64,000 nucleotides of DNA from Hymenobacter sp. BT188 (GCF_014333585.1 NZ_JACSCW010000001.1:248001-312000); one strand, 5' to 3'; shown: positions 36,130-45,435, counted from the first letter of the stretch. The notes: generated by a model from the letters alone, not told the origin. Numbers and translations: made by a program.

Positions 36130-36630
36130 TTAAATCGTGAGCGATCCGATAAATACGCGGATGTCCGGAATTTTGGGCTTGAGGTGGGCCGGCGGCACCA
36201 GCAGAACTGGCATCGTGCGGTCCCAGGCCTCGAAATGAGCCAACGCGAAGCTGCTGGCCGGCGGCAGTGCCAAATACAGCGGCATGGCCTTGTCCAGGCT
36301 AAGCTTGGGCGGATGCGTTAGGGAGGCGAAAAACGTCGCGGTTTTGTCGCGGCAGCACTCATCTTTCTGCCCTTGATCATCGCCCAAAGCTTGGCCCTGA
36401 TCATGATGATGGGGCGTGGCTTTGTGCTCGTGTTGGTGCGCAGTGGCGTGGCTATGGGCAGGAGTGCCAGTCAGATGACTATGCTGCTTTGTGGCTGCCA
36501 GATGCTGCGGTAAGCTGCGGGCCTGCACGCCAAAGCACAAGCACAGAAACTGCACCGCGAATACGCTCAGAAAGACCCCCAGCAAGCTGGCGGCCACTCG
36601 GCGACGAACGGAGGCAGTGAGTTTGTACAT
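36130..36630 (-). CDS. His-rich exported or membrane protein of the copper island, unnamed family
   Basis: The 166-aa product has a basic N-terminus and one hydrophobic segment (AASLLGVFLSVFAVQFLCLCFG). A His-rich stretch (about residues 50-82, with HSHATAHQHEHKATPHHHDQ) is followed by a CC pair (DECCRDKTATFF) and a short hydrophobic C-terminal half. His clusters and the Cys pair suggest metal binding. The CC motif recalls Bacteroidota HYC_CC_PP-type small proteins, but the N-terminal motif of those is not seen, so I leave it unassigned. It is the first minus-strand gene beside the copA promoter region. Confidence 0.65.
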   Translation of the reverse strand: MYKLTASVRRRVAASLLGVFLSVFAVQFLCLCFGVQARSLPQHLAATKQHSHLTGTPAHSHATAHQHEHKATPHHHDQGQALGDDQGQKDECCRDKTATFFASLTHPPKLSLDKAMPLYLALPPASSFALAHFEAWDRTMPVLLVPPAHLKPKIPDIRVFIGSLTI

Positions 36631-37064
36631 GGCGAATACCTAACGACAAACTTACGTCAGTTGTTCATTGCTAAGCAAATCAGCATTGGTTAGCCACTTT
36701 GGGTTGGCAGTTACTCACACGGCGCACAGAGGGCGCCTGGCGCAGCTGTAGAGGCTTTTTTGTTGATGTAATAGCTGGCTTGTCCCATAGTTATATAAAC
36801 CGCACGCTTAATTATATACACCTTTTGAGGGCTATTAGACTAGAGTTAGAGCACTGAACTAGTTTAATCTTTTAGCTCTCTAACTCCAGATTAATGAACT
36901 ACTACTCTACTCAACGCTTTTAAAAGCTTAGCTGCGAAGGGACATGATTCTGTACCTCCTGACGAGAATTGCGCACCGCCATCTGGACCTGACCAACGTT
37001 ACTTTGAGTGTCGGTTTGGACGCTTTCTGTCCCGTCTTTTGTTACCACTGAAATTCCCTGTTCT
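36631..37064. other. Divergent promoter region of the copper island
   Basis: This 434-bp region lies between the minus-strand metal genes and copA on plus. It is AT-rich around 36770-36905 and contains imperfect inverted sequences (TAGAGTTAGAGC near 36840 and AGCTCTCTAACTCC near 36875). These could be a regulator site; no CsoR or CueR gene is visible in the window. Confidence 0.45.
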
Positions 37065-39404
37065 ATGAATACTCCGTCAGCACCATTACCGCAAGTGCCG
37101 ACTCCCGGTGAGCCGGCAAATTTGCCCCCCAGCGCCGATACAGAAACCGCGACGCTCAATATTGAGGGCATGACCTGCGCTTCCTGCTCCAACTTTGTGG
37201 AGCGGGCGCTGAGTCGGACGCCCGGCGTACAGCGCGCCACCGTGAATCTGGCCAGCGAAAAAGCGACCATCGAATACTTGCCCGCTCAGATAGATAGAGC
37301 CGGTTTGCGCGCTGCTGTGGAGCAGGCGGGCTACGCCGTGCACGAGCCCGTGGCGCCGATGGCAGCCGGTGTGCTAGGCTCCGACGACGAGCTAGCTCAG
37401 CGCAAAGCCGCCGCGTATCGTAAACTGCTGCGCCGTTTTTGGGTGGCGGTTGCGCTGGCTGCTGTCATCATGCCGCTGTCCATGATTATGCTGTGGCCGG
37501 CGCTGATGGAGCGCGTGTCGATGCCGGTGCTCAACTATGTGCAACTGCTGCTGACGCTGCCAGTGCTTTTGTACAGCGGGCGTGAGTTTTACGTGTCGGC
37601 CTGGAACGGACTGCGCCACCGCACCGCCAGCATGGATACGCTCATTGCCGTGGGCACGGGAGCGGCTTTTTTGTATAGCCTCGCCGCTACCTTGGTGCCA
37701 GGCTGTTTTATGCGCCAGGGCCTGATGCCGGAAGTGTATTACGACACTACGGCTACTATTATCGCCCTTATCCTGCTCGGCAAAGTGCTGGAAAGCCGGG
37801 CCAAACAGCGCACCTCGGCCGCCATTCGGGCGCTTATGGATCTGCAAGCCAAAACTGCCCGCGTGGTGCGCCACGGCCAGGAAGTGGATATTCCGGTGGA
37901 AGAAGTTCGGCTGAATGACATCGTAATCGTGCGGCCTGGTGAGAAGGTAGCCACCGACGGCGTCATTACCGAAGGCCGCTCAGCCCTGGACGAAGCTATG
38001 CTGACCGGCGAAAGTCTGCCGGTAGAGAAGAAGGTTGGGGACCCGGTATTTGGCGCTACGCTGAATAAGACTGGTTCCTTCCGCTTTCAGGTAACCAAAG
38101 TGGGTCAGGAAACGATGCTGGCGCAGATTGTAAAGCTGGTGGAAGAAGCCCAAGGCAGCCGCGCGCCCATCCAGCGCCTTGCTGATAAGGTGAGCGCCGT
38201 GTTTGTGCCCATCGTGGTCATGATTGCCATTGCCACCTTCGTTGTTTGGTTTCTGGCGGCGCCGGAAGCTACTCGCTTACCGCTGGCTTTGGTCAATTTT
38301 GTGGCAGTACTCATCATTGCCTGCCCTTGTGCGCTTGGGTTGGCCACGCCCACGGCCATCATGGTCGGGACGGGCAAAGGCGCGGAGCATGGCGTGCTGA
38401 TTCGCAACGCGGAAGCGTTGGAAAAAGCCTATCAGGTAAACACCGTGCTGCTCGACAAAACCGGTACCATCACCCGCGGCGAGCCCGCCGTGACGGACTT
38501 TGTTACCCTGAATTTGCCCCCCAGCAGCGACCAGACTTCCGTGCTGGCCGTGTTGGCAGCGTTGGAGCGGCAGTCGGAGCACCCGTTGGCCGAGGCCGTG
38601 GTACGCTACGCGGATGCGCAAGGCGTGGCATCATTGGCTGCTACCGATTTTCAGGCCTATGAAGGTCGCGGCGCTGGTGCAACAGTGGAAGGTCAGCAGG
38701 TAATTATTGGCAACCGTCGGCTACTGGAGGAACACGGTGTTTCCGTTTCGGGCGCAGCGATACAAGCCGCTGACCAGCTTTTGGATGAGGCCAAAACAGT
38801 GCTCTACGCGGCCATTGGGGGGCAAATTGTAGCCTTGTTTGGCGTAGCTGATACGATACGTGAAACGTCGGCCGCAGCTATACGGGAGCTACAGCGGCAA
38901 GGCCTGGAAGTAGTGATGATGACCGGCGACAACCAGCAAACCGCCGCCAAAGTAGCCCAACAGGTTGGCATCACGCGCTTTTTTGCCGAAGTTTTACCTC
39001 AGGACAAAGCCGGAAAAGTGAAGTCGCTACAAGCCGAAGGCCGCACGGTCGCTATGGTCGGCGACGGCATCAATGATGCGCCCGCGCTGGCCCAGGCCGA
39101 CCTAGGCTTGGCCATGGGCGGCGGCACCGACGTGGCCATGGAAGCCGCCGGCATCACCCTCATGCGCTCCGACCTTACGGGTGTTGTGACGGCGTTGCGC
39201 TTGTCGCGCCTCACCATGCGCACCATTCGCCAAAACCTGTTTTTCGCCTTCATTTACAATACCCTCGGAATTCCCATTGCCGCCGGCTTGCTGTATCCTT
39301 TCACCGGCTGGCTGCTCTCACCCATGCTCGCCGCGGCTGCTATGGCTCTCAGCTCCGTATCGGTGCTGACCAACTCGCTGCGCCTGCGTGCCGCAAAGGT
39401 GTAG
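37065..39404 (+). CDS. copA: Copper-translocating P-type ATPase CopA
   Basis: The product is 779 aa from the ATG at 37065 ([17 protein letters not shown]); an in-frame ATG at 37008 adds 19 residues of intergenic-like sequence. One HMA domain (GMTCASC, about residue 34), eight TMs and the ion-binding CPC motif ([13 protein letters not shown], about 418) are present. The phosphorylation site DKTGTIT (about 463), ATP-binding domain segments ([15 protein letters not shown]) and hinge [16 protein letters not shown] (about 665) complete a P1B-1 ATPase. It exports Cu(I), possibly Ag(I), from the cytoplasm. Three polyG/polyC heptamers of the window motif lie in it, and one just after its stop. Confidence 0.97.
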   Translation: MNTPSAPLPQVPTPGEPANLPPSADTETATLNIEGMTCASCSNFVERALSRTPGVQRATVNLASEKATIEYLPAQIDRAGLRAAVEQAGYAVHEPVAPMAAGVLGSDDELAQRKAAAYRKLLRRFWVAVALAAVIMPLSMIMLWPALMERVSMPVLNYVQLLLTLPVLLYSGREFYVSAWNGLRHRTASMDTLIAVGTGAAFLYSLAATLVPGCFMRQGLMPEVYYDTTATIIALILLGKVLESRAKQRTSAAIRALMDLQAKTARVVRHGQEVDIPVEEVRLNDIVIVRPGEKVATDGVITEGRSALDEAMLTGESLPVEKKVGDPVFGATLNKTGSFRFQVTKVGQETMLAQIVKLVEEAQGSRAPIQRLADKVSAVFVPIVVMIAIATFVVWFLAAPEATRLPLALVNFVAVLIIACPCALGLATPTAIMVGTGKGAEHGVLIRNAEALEKAYQVNTVLLDKTGTITRGEPAVTDFVTLNLPPSSDQTSVLAVLAALERQSEHPLAEAVVRYADAQGVASLAATDFQAYEGRGAGATVEGQQVIIGNRRLLEEHGVSVSGAAIQAADQLLDEAKTVLYAAIGGQIVALFGVADTIRETSAAAIRELQRQGLEVVMMTGDNQQTAAKVAQQVGITRFFAEVLPQDKAGKVKSLQAEGRTVAMVGDGINDAPALAQADLGLAMGGGTDVAMEAAGITLMRSDLTGVVTALRLSRLTMRTIRQNLFFAFIYNTLGIPIAAGLLYPFTGWLLSPMLAAAAMALSSVSVLTNSLRLRAAKV

Positions 39405-39442
39405 CTGGGGGGGCATTTTTCTGATAACTATATCTCCTCCAT

Positions 39443-39543
39443 CTGTCATCCTGAGGAACGAAGGACCTTATCGCAGTAGAACACTTAGCGTTACAACGAC
39501 GTGTTCGAGCGTGAGAAGGTCCTTCGCAAGCTCAGGATGACAG
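39443..39543. repeat. Palindromic intergenic repeat, family B
   Basis: Arms 39443-39469 (CTGTCATCCTGAG...AAGGACCTT) and 39516-39543 (complement, one bulged base) differ from family A. The loop contains AGAACAC/GTGTTC, a smaller inverted pair. It lies between copA and the cupredoxin gene. Only this one copy is present in the window. Confidence 0.85.
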
Positions 39544-39580
39544 ACGGGGTTAGGATGACAAGCAAATTATTTAGAAGATC

Positions 39581-39958
39581 ATGGACACAACCGAAATCTT
39601 TGTTTTACTCGGAGGCGTGGCCTCCATTGGCTTCGTTGGCTGGTTTTTCTTCATGGCCCCGCACCAGGTAGCCACGGCCGTATCGTCGAGCAGCGGCGTG
39701 CAGCAGGTCGATATTGTGGTAAAAGGGGGCTATTCACCTGATGTGATTGAGGTGAAAAAGGATAAACCCGTGCAGCTCAACTTTTACCGCGACGAAGACA
39801 ACAGCTGCTCCGAGGAACTGCTGCTGCCCGACTTTCAGATCCGCCGTGAGCTGGCGCCTTTCCAAACGACGGCTGTGGAGTTGTTGCCCCGGCAGGCGGG
39901 CACGTTCGAGTTTACCTGCGGCATGCACATGCTGCGTGGTCAACTCGTTGTTAAATAA
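39581..39958 (+). CDS. Small membrane-anchored cupredoxin-like protein
   Basis: The 125-aa product has an N-terminal TM (IFVLLGGVASIGFVGWFFF) and a cupredoxin-like beta domain. It contains DNSCSEELLLPDF and the C-terminal metal-site segment FEFTCGMHMLRGQLVV with Cys, His and Met, as in EfeO-type and other copper-associated plastocyanin-like domains. It follows copA in the same direction with a repeat between, so it probably belongs to the copper set and may bind periplasmic copper. Full length for such minimal domains. Confidence 0.87.
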   Translation: MDTTEIFVLLGGVASIGFVGWFFFMAPHQVATAVSSSSGVQQVDIVVKGGYSPDVIEVKKDKPVQLNFYRDEDNSCSEELLLPDFQIRRELAPFQTTAVELLPRQAGTFEFTCGMHMLRGQLVVK

Positions 39959-40107
39959 CCGCTTACAGATTTGGACTGTTGGGTTGCTGCCCGCGGTATT
40001 TTATATTCGACCTTATTTGCGAAGCTGGGGGGCTTTTTTTCGACATTGGGGGGCATAATTAAGTAACTACGCCGGAGCTATCCATCGTATGCGACTGTTA
40101 CAAAGCC

Positions 40108-40812
40108 ATGACCGAAACCGACCCCTTCCGCCGCCCCGATCTGCTGCGCCTGCCTTACGATGAATACCGCGCCCTGCCAGCCATTGCTAACTCCGACCTC
40201 TCGCGACTGCGCGATGCCCTGAACGGCCGCTACCAGAAGCCGGCTTCCATGTCGGGCGCTTTGGGATTAGGAACCGCCTTTCACACGGCCCTGCTGGAGC
40301 CAACGCTGTACGAGCCCGGCCTGCCCGGCATCAACGATACGCTGGTGTGGTGGATGGTGGAAGGCGTGCAGCTCAACCCCGAGATAAAGCAACTATTGGC
40401 TACCGGCGTGCCTGAGCCCAGCTGCATCTTCACCGAGCCCACTACCCAAACCGTCTGTAAGCTGCGCGCCGACTTAGTAGTGCCCGAAACCGACCGCGGC
40501 TACACCATCATCGACTTCAAAACCACCAACGCCCGCGACTACGACCACTTTCTGTGGCAGTGTTCCGGCTACGACTACGACCGCCAAGCCGCCTTTTACC
40601 TCGATGCTCTCCACGCCGATCGGTTTTTGCTGGTAGGCGTGCAAAAAGTGGAGCCTTTCAAACTCTTCACGGTAGAAGTGTCGCGGACGATGCTGGGGGA
40701 AGGCCGGGCCAAATACCTGCGCCTGCTGCACTTGCTACAGCCCAAAGCTGATGTGCCCGCTTATTTATCAGAGGCTGTGCGTGATATTACCGAAGGCTTG
40801 AACGGGGGGTAA
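40108..40812 (+). CDS. PD-(D/E)XK nuclease-like protein (RecE/DUF3799-type), orphan
   Basis: The 234-aa product resembles the exodeoxyribonuclease VIII-type domain. An N-terminal PAIANSDLSRLR segment is followed by GTAFHTALLEP (helix with His). The catalytic Asp is in CKLRADLVVPE, the D-x-K pair in TIIDFKTTN and the last helix has YDRQAAFYLDAL (QxxxY-like motif). These residues match active RecB-fold nucleases. Such domains usually sit with a RecT-type annealing protein in prophages; here the neighbours are a copper cupredoxin and a PerM transporter, with no phage gene. Function could be DNA processing; it may be a domesticated phage gene. Confidence 0.8.
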   Translation: MTETDPFRRPDLLRLPYDEYRALPAIANSDLSRLRDALNGRYQKPASMSGALGLGTAFHTALLEPTLYEPGLPGINDTLVWWMVEGVQLNPEIKQLLATGVPEPSCIFTEPTTQTVCKLRADLVVPETDRGYTIIDFKTTNARDYDHFLWQCSGYDYDRQAAFYLDALHADRFLLVGVQKVEPFKLFTVEVSRTMLGEGRAKYLRLLHLLQPKADVPAYLSEAVRDITEGLNGG

Positions 40813-40853
40813 GGTGTTGGAGAAACTGCTGCATTAGAGAAGGCAGTCCTACT

Positions 40854-40950
40854 CCCGCCGGTCATGTAGAGCGAAGCATCTCGCGTGCTGATGCAGGATT
40901 ACTAATCTAACGGCGCACGCGAGATGCTTCGCGCCGCTCTGCATGACGGG
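40854..40950. repeat. Palindromic intergenic repeat, family A, with an arm deletion
   Basis: Arms 40854-40888 and 40915-40950. The left arm lacks several bases present in the right arm (between GTCATGTAGAGC and GAAGCATC), otherwise the pairing is standard. Confidence 0.9.
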
Positions 40951-41006
40951 CTAGGAAGCGAAGAGGTGTGGGATTTTAGCGCCAAGCCTGTACACTTCGC
41001 TGAACA

Positions 41007-42098
41007 TCAGGCTTTACTGCGGCTGAAAACGTGCTTGACTTTCTGGAGCCACTGCGGTTCTTTTACTTCGTCTTCCAGCAGAAACGCATACGGGTGCAGG
41101 GCGGGCACGTGAGAGCAGATGATGCGAATGATGGCAAATAGCGGCTCAAACAGAATCATACCGGGCACGCCCCAAATCAGCTCACCCAGCACGAGGGCTA
41201 CAATAGTGAAGATGGGGCTCAGATTCAAATTGGCCCCCATCACCAGCGGCTCGATAATATTGTTGTCGATAACCTGAGCGGCCACCAGAATCCCGACTGT
41301 CGGCACCACTTGGCCCGATGAGCCACCTATAAGGGCCATGACCACCGGAAAAAGCCCCCCAACGAATGCGCCCACGTACGGAATAATAGTAGGGAAAGCG
41401 GCAATAAGCCCCAGCAGTACGGCATTCTGAAGACCAATGATGGCAAAGCCGATGGCGTAAAAGACAGCCAGAAAAACAGTAGAAATCAGGCGACCTGCCA
41501 GGTACTGGCCCGATACCTGCCTGATCTGGTGGAGCATCCGGGCATACTCGGATCGGTTTTCTGCGGGCGCCAGACGCAGCAAAAACTCCCGGAACTTGCC
41601 GCGTTGCCACAGCAGAAAAAACAGGTACAGCAGCACCAGCACAAAGCCCCCCAACAAACCAAAAATACCTTTCAGGGAAGTAGTGAGGTACTGGTTGGCC
41701 GACTGCGCAATCTTGCTGATCTGCTCCTGCACAAACTGAATCTGGACTTTCGGCGTCACGCCAAACTCCCGCTGAATCAGTTGCTGGCCCTGGTTGAGAA
41801 GCTGCTGAAGCTTGGCCTGAATCTGGGGGAGTTGCTCGGATATATTGGCCGCCTGCTCACCAATGGCCCAGCCCATGGCAGCCAGCACCAGCAACAGCAG
41901 CATAAGGCAAAGGAAAGAAGCAAGTCCGCGCCCCAGCCCCCAGCTTTCCAGCCGCCGACTAACGGGTGACAGCAGCATGGCCAACACAATGGAAAACGCC
42001 ACTGGAATCAGAAACAGTCGGCCGTAATAAAGTAGGGCCAACGCCAGCAAGGCGAGAAGCAGTAAACCATTGACACGAGCCAGAGAGATGCTTCGCAT
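41007..42098 (-). CDS. AI-2E (PerM) family transporter
   Basis: The 363-aa product has paired N-terminal TMs (LLALLALALLYYGRLFLIPVAFSIVLAMLLSP), a helical extramembrane region, and the C-terminal cluster with the conserved segments PTIIPYVGAFVGGLFPV and VIDNNIIEPLVMGANLNLSP. This is a typical AI-2E/PerM permease. These proteins export or exchange solutes; the substrate varies and is not known here. No operon partner; a palindromic repeat lies downstream. Confidence 0.9.
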   Translation of the reverse strand: MRSISLARVNGLLLLALLALALLYYGRLFLIPVAFSIVLAMLLSPVSRRLESWGLGRGLASFLCLMLLLLVLAAMGWAIGEQAANISEQLPQIQAKLQQLLNQGQQLIQREFGVTPKVQIQFVQEQISKIAQSANQYLTTSLKGIFGLLGGFVLVLLYLFFLLWQRGKFREFLLRLAPAENRSEYARMLHQIRQVSGQYLAGRLISTVFLAVFYAIGFAIIGLQNAVLLGLIAAFPTIIPYVGAFVGGLFPVVMALIGGSSGQVVPTVGILVAAQVIDNNIIEPLVMGANLNLSPIFTIVALVLGELIWGVPGMILFEPLFAIIRIICSHVPALHPYAFLLEDEVKEPQWLQKVKHVFSRSKA

Positions 42099-42224
42099 GC
42101 AATATGAGTTAGTGGCAGGTAGAGCGCACCCGCCGGGAAAGGCTCGCCCTCAATACGTTGCCCGGCTGGCAGCGTTTATCAGTGTCAACTTGTTAAAGTT
42201 GCCCCCCAGCAGCGTCTGCACCTG

Positions 42225-42494
42225 CTAGCCCGTTTGGGTCGTGATGTTCTGCACCGAAAAGCCGGCCCCCAGCAGGGCTTCGCGTATATCATCCTGACCG
42301 GGCGCATCGGGGTGGGTAACGGCTACTTCCACTTCGCCGGGCTCTATCCGGTCTACGAGGAGTTTTAGCTCGGTGAGCAGCTGGCGCACCTGCCCGATGC
42401 TGTCAGTATCCTGCATTGCATCAATTTGGATGACGTAACGGACCAGCTGGTTCGGGTTGACATTAGGAGCGGGAGCAGCCATAAGATGGGACAA
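42225..42494 (-). CDS. Small hypothetical protein, HMA/ferredoxin-like fold suspected
   Basis: The 89-aa product reads VRYVIQIDAMQDTDSIGQVR ... GEVEVAVTHPD ... IREALLGAGFSVQ, which follows the beta-alpha-beta-beta-alpha-beta pattern of heavy-metal-associated (HMA) domains. The CxxC is replaced by QDTDSI. It therefore would not bind metal like HMA, and may be a chance resemblance or a decayed relative. It lies between a PerM transporter and a Gre factor with 75-125-bp spacers. I know no named family. Confidence 0.6.
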   Translation of the reverse strand: MSHLMAAPAPNVNPNQLVRYVIQIDAMQDTDSIGQVRQLLTELKLLVDRIEPGEVEVAVTHPDAPGQDDIREALLGAGFSVQNITTQTG

Positions 42495-42570
42495 AGTGAG
42501 GAATACAAACCAATATGCTTACTGCATCTGCTGGTGATGTGTTATGCTGAGCTTCGCTTGAAGCTGACGC

Positions 42571-43092
42571 TCAGCTATCGTACGTAATAGTGGCTATTTC
42601 AACTACTTCCTCTTTCGGCCCGAGGTGCAGCGCGACGTGTTGCCCCAGCTTTGCTCCCTGCACAGCCCGCGCAATAGGCGCCACAAAGGCGATTTTGCCT
42701 TCCGCAATGGAGGCTTCATCAACGCCCACCAGCATAAACTTCCGCTTCGTTCCAGGCTTGCCGCCGCTCACGGTGCGCAGCGTGACGGTTGCGCCAAAGC
42801 GCACTTCATCGGCGGGCTGCTGGCGCGGGTCTACCACTTTGGCGCTGGCAATGCGGGCGCTGAGGTCGCTGAGGCGGCCGTTGAACAGGCTCAGCAGGCG
42901 GGTGCGGTCGGCGTCGTTGTCGCGGTTAGCCTCGGCCTGGGCGCGCTCCGCTTCCAGCTCCATAAGCTCGGTGCGGAGCAGCTCCAGGCCGTGAGGCGTC
43001 ACGTAGTTGGGCGTGTCGGGTGGCAGGGCCGCCCGCGGCGGAATGATGGGCGGCTGCTGGGCGTCGTCTTCTTTGGTAAATGCTCGGCTCAT
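42571..43092 (-). CDS. GreA/GreB family transcription elongation factor
   Basis: The 173-aa product has a Pro-rich N-terminal tail (about 28 residues), the coiled-coil region (GLELLRTELMELEAERAQAE ... LSARIASAKVVD) and the FKBP-like C-terminal domain (FMLVGVDEASIAEGKIAFVAPIARAVQGAKLGQ). Gre factors bind RNA polymerase and stimulate cleavage of backtracked transcripts. The acidic tip (NDADRT) resembles that of Gre proteins. It is shorter or differently tailed than typical GreA, so it may be a paralogue. Monocistronic by spacing. Confidence 0.88.
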   Translation of the reverse strand: MSRAFTKEDDAQQPPIIPPRAALPPDTPNYVTPHGLELLRTELMELEAERAQAEANRDNDADRTRLLSLFNGRLSDLSARIASAKVVDPRQQPADEVRFGATVTLRTVSGGKPGTKRKFMLVGVDEASIAEGKIAFVAPIARAVQGAKLGQHVALHLGPKEEVVEIATITYDS

Positions 43093-43282
43093 GCTGCTTG
43101 CTAACGCAGAGCCAGAAAGCGAGTTGCAACTCGTGGTCTGGGGGGCAAATACTTGGGTCCGCAGCTTGGTGTTAGCTGGATATCTTAACCCCGGCTAAAT
43201 CTTGAAACCAGCGCTGTAAGCAAGTAGATACCAACAAGTAGGTAAAGCAAACCCTCACTCTTTAATCAACCCAATCATATGC

Positions 43283-43480
43283 CATGCAGAGCACCGCGAA
43301 GCATCTCGCGGGCTGATGAGAGGTTAGTAATCCATTCCAAAAGGCAGTCATGCTGAGCTTGCTGAAGCATCTCTCTTGGTTACTATTCTTAACGAAGCCG
43401 CAGAGATGCTTCGACTCCGCTCAGCATGACGGTTAGTTTGGCAACATAAGCCCGCGAGATGCTTCGCGGTGCTCTGCATG
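43283..43480. repeat. Composite palindromic repeat: family A-prime nested in family A
   Basis: Outer arms 43283-43312 and 43451-43480 pair perfectly over 30 bp. Inner arms 43347-43375 (TCATGCTGAGC type) and 43400-43430 pair well. The junction between inner and outer right arms (CGGTTAGTTTGGCAACATAAG) resembles that at 56674-56696. The 43093-43608 intergenic stretch has no gene; further degenerate arm-like pieces lie at 43505-43560. Confidence 0.9.
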
Positions 43481-43608
43481 ACTGCCTTTATCAATGCAAC
43501 CCCAGCATGCAGGATGCTTCGTCGCCGCTGGATGCACTTACTGCTCTGCATAACACTCTTTATAGAAAAGCGCCAGCCAATTTTAATCAGTTGCGGCTTC
43601 TCTGGTAT

Positions 43609-44601
43609 CTATTCAGATTGATTGCGTTGCCGCCACGCATACACCCCAGCCGCCACGCCCGCAACCAGTGCCGCGCCCAGCCACGCTTTACTTCCAGCCG
43701 AAGTTGAGTCGGCTCGGTGGCCGCCGGAAATATTGGTGCCATGTGGGGCGGGCTGGGGGGCAAATATGCTGCCTTCGCTTACCGGCGCCGGATCAGCATT
43801 GCGCTGCGCAATCTTAAAAAAGCGCAGCATAGACCACTGTGTAACATTCGGCGCTACCGCCCGGAACACCCGCATTACCCGACCCGACCAGCCCACCATC
43901 ACGCTGGGGCGGGGCCGCTGAGCCAGAGCCACCAACGTATCAGCAACTTGCTGGGGGGCAAATATGGGCGGGACGGGCTTCACCACCTTCCCCGAATAGT
44001 TGGCGCTATGCTGAAAGCCGGGCGTATCCACAAAAGCCGGATACACGCTGCACACATGGATATCGGGCGAGTCGAGTAGCTCGGTGCGGAGCGCTTCGGC
44101 CATGCCCCGCAGCCCAAACTTGCTGGTGCTATAGGCCACCGTATATGGCATTGGTACCCAGCTCCCTAAGGAGTTCATAAAAATGAGAACGCCATGCTGC
44201 TGCCGTTTGAAGTAAGGCAGCACCGCATACGCCCCGTACAGATTTCCCAGCAGATTAACCCGCAAAACTTGCTCGTGCGCTGCCAGTGGGGTTTTGTCAA
44301 ATTCGCCTACCGCACCCGTGCCCACGTTATTTATCCAGACGTCAATTTGCCCCCCAAAAGCCGCTGCGGCTTCCGCAAGCTGCGCTACGGCTTGGGCATC
44401 GGTCACGTCGGTGGGTATGGGGAGGGCGGCGGCTCCCAGTCGTTGACACTCAGCGGCTACTTCGGTCAGCACTTCAGCGCGCCGGGCCGCCAGCACGAGG
44501 CGGGCGCCGTGGCGGGCAAACGTGAGAGCCGCTGCCCGGCCAATGCCGCTGGAGGCGCCCGTGATAACCACCGTGGCGCCGCGTAGATTACGCTTTCTCA
44601 T
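43609..44601 (-). CDS. Short-chain dehydrogenase/reductase (SDR)
   Basis: The 330-aa product has the classical cofactor motif TGASSGIGRAAAL (residues about 14-26), the N(N)xG segment WINNVGTGAVGEF and the catalytic YSTSK (about 159) with Ser upstream (FMNSLGS). A C-terminal extension of about 80 residues has a hydrophobic TM-like segment (WLGAALVAGVAAGVYAW), so the enzyme may be membrane anchored. The substrate is unknown. The family is typically 250 aa; the extension is common in SDR family oxidoreductases of Bacteroidota. Confidence 0.92.
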   Translation of the reverse strand: MRKRNLRGATVVITGASSGIGRAAALTFARHGARLVLAARRAEVLTEVAAECQRLGAAALPIPTDVTDAQAVAQLAEAAAAFGGQIDVWINNVGTGAVGEFDKTPLAAHEQVLRVNLLGNLYGAYAVLPYFKRQQHGVLIFMNSLGSWVPMPYTVAYSTSKFGLRGMAEALRTELLDSPDIHVCSVYPAFVDTPGFQHSANYSGKVVKPVPPIFAPQQVADTLVALAQRPRPSVMVGWSGRVMRVFRAVAPNVTQWSMLRFFKIAQRNADPAPVSEGSIFAPQPAPHGTNISGGHRADSTSAGSKAWLGAALVAGVAAGVYAWRQRNQSE

Positions 44602-44685
44602 TGCTGGAAGGAATAAGAGGGAAGTACCCTAGAGTCTAACGGGCTGCTAAGTGCGGAGTTATAGCTCAGCTTGTTGCCTCGAAGC

Positions 44686-45435
44686 CTACTTCCGCTTGCC
44701 TATAGCGTACTGAATGCCCCCCAGAATATGCTGCAGAAACAGCGGTTCCTGGTAGCTTTCATTGGTGTGGCCGCCAGCGGTATAAAAAGCCCGGCCGCCG
44801 TCAAATTCGTGGTGCCAAGCAATGGGGTGCGTGGCTCCGTTGGTGCCGCCGGAGTAGGTGGTCTCATCCAGCGTAGCCAGCACGGTAATGGTGGGCTGAA
44901 TGTTCTTAAAGTTGTACCACTCGTCGGTGCGCGGCCAGGTATCGGGCAGGAAAGACGTAGCACTATGCGCTTTGTTGGTGACGCGGATAATAGCTGGCTG
45001 AATGGCCGGATGACTGCTAAAATAGGCCCCGACCAAGCGGTTGTACCAAGGCCAGCCATACTCGGTATCGGTGGCGGCGTGAATGCCCACAAAGCCTTTG
45101 CCGAAGCGGATATATTGCTCAAAGGCCGCCTGCTGCACATCGTTGAGCACGTCTTGTGTGGTACTAAGAAACACGACGGCATCGTACTGCTTTAAATTGT
45201 CAGCAGTGAAGGCATCGGCATTTGCCGTTGTATCGACTTTTATTCCATTTTCCTGCCCCAACTTCTGAATGGCAGCCCGCCCAACAGGAATAGATTCGTG
45301 TTTGAAGCCAGCGGTTTTATAAAAAACCAGAATGGCGGGTGCTGGCGCGTCCGGCGGCGTAGAATTGGTGGCCGAGGTAGAACAGCCTGATAAAATTCCA
45401 CAAACAAGAAATAGTAGTAGCTGTAGGCTTCTCAT
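44686..45435 (-). CDS. ThuA domain lipoprotein
   Basis: The 249-aa product starts with a lipoprotein signal (LLLFLVCGILSGCSTS). The ThuA-like domain includes ILVFYKTAGFKHESIPVG, VFLSTTQDVLNDVQQ, GFVGIHAATDTEYGWPWYNRLVGA and PIAWHHEFDGGRAFYTAGGHTNESY. These are the standard trehalose-utilisation-like (glutamine amidotransferase-fold) blocks. Bacteroidota ThuA proteins are linked to sugar catabolism, but the reaction is not defined. Full length. Monocistronic. Confidence 0.92.
   Translation of the reverse strand: MRSLQLLLFLVCGILSGCSTSATNSTPPDAPAPAILVFYKTAGFKHESIPVGRAAIQKLGQENGIKVDTTANADAFTADNLKQYDAVVFLSTTQDVLNDVQQAAFEQYIRFGKGFVGIHAATDTEYGWPWYNRLVGAYFSSHPAIQPAIIRVTNKAHSATSFLPDTWPRTDEWYNFKNIQPTITVLATLDETTYSGGTNGATHPIAWHHEFDGGRAFYTAGGHTNESYQEPLFLQHILGGIQYAIGKRK

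Noticed and set aside
39443..39543. Possible sRNA or attenuator for copA
   Set aside because: The symmetric arms with TGTCATCCTGAG look like an intergenic repeat type; no promoter seen.
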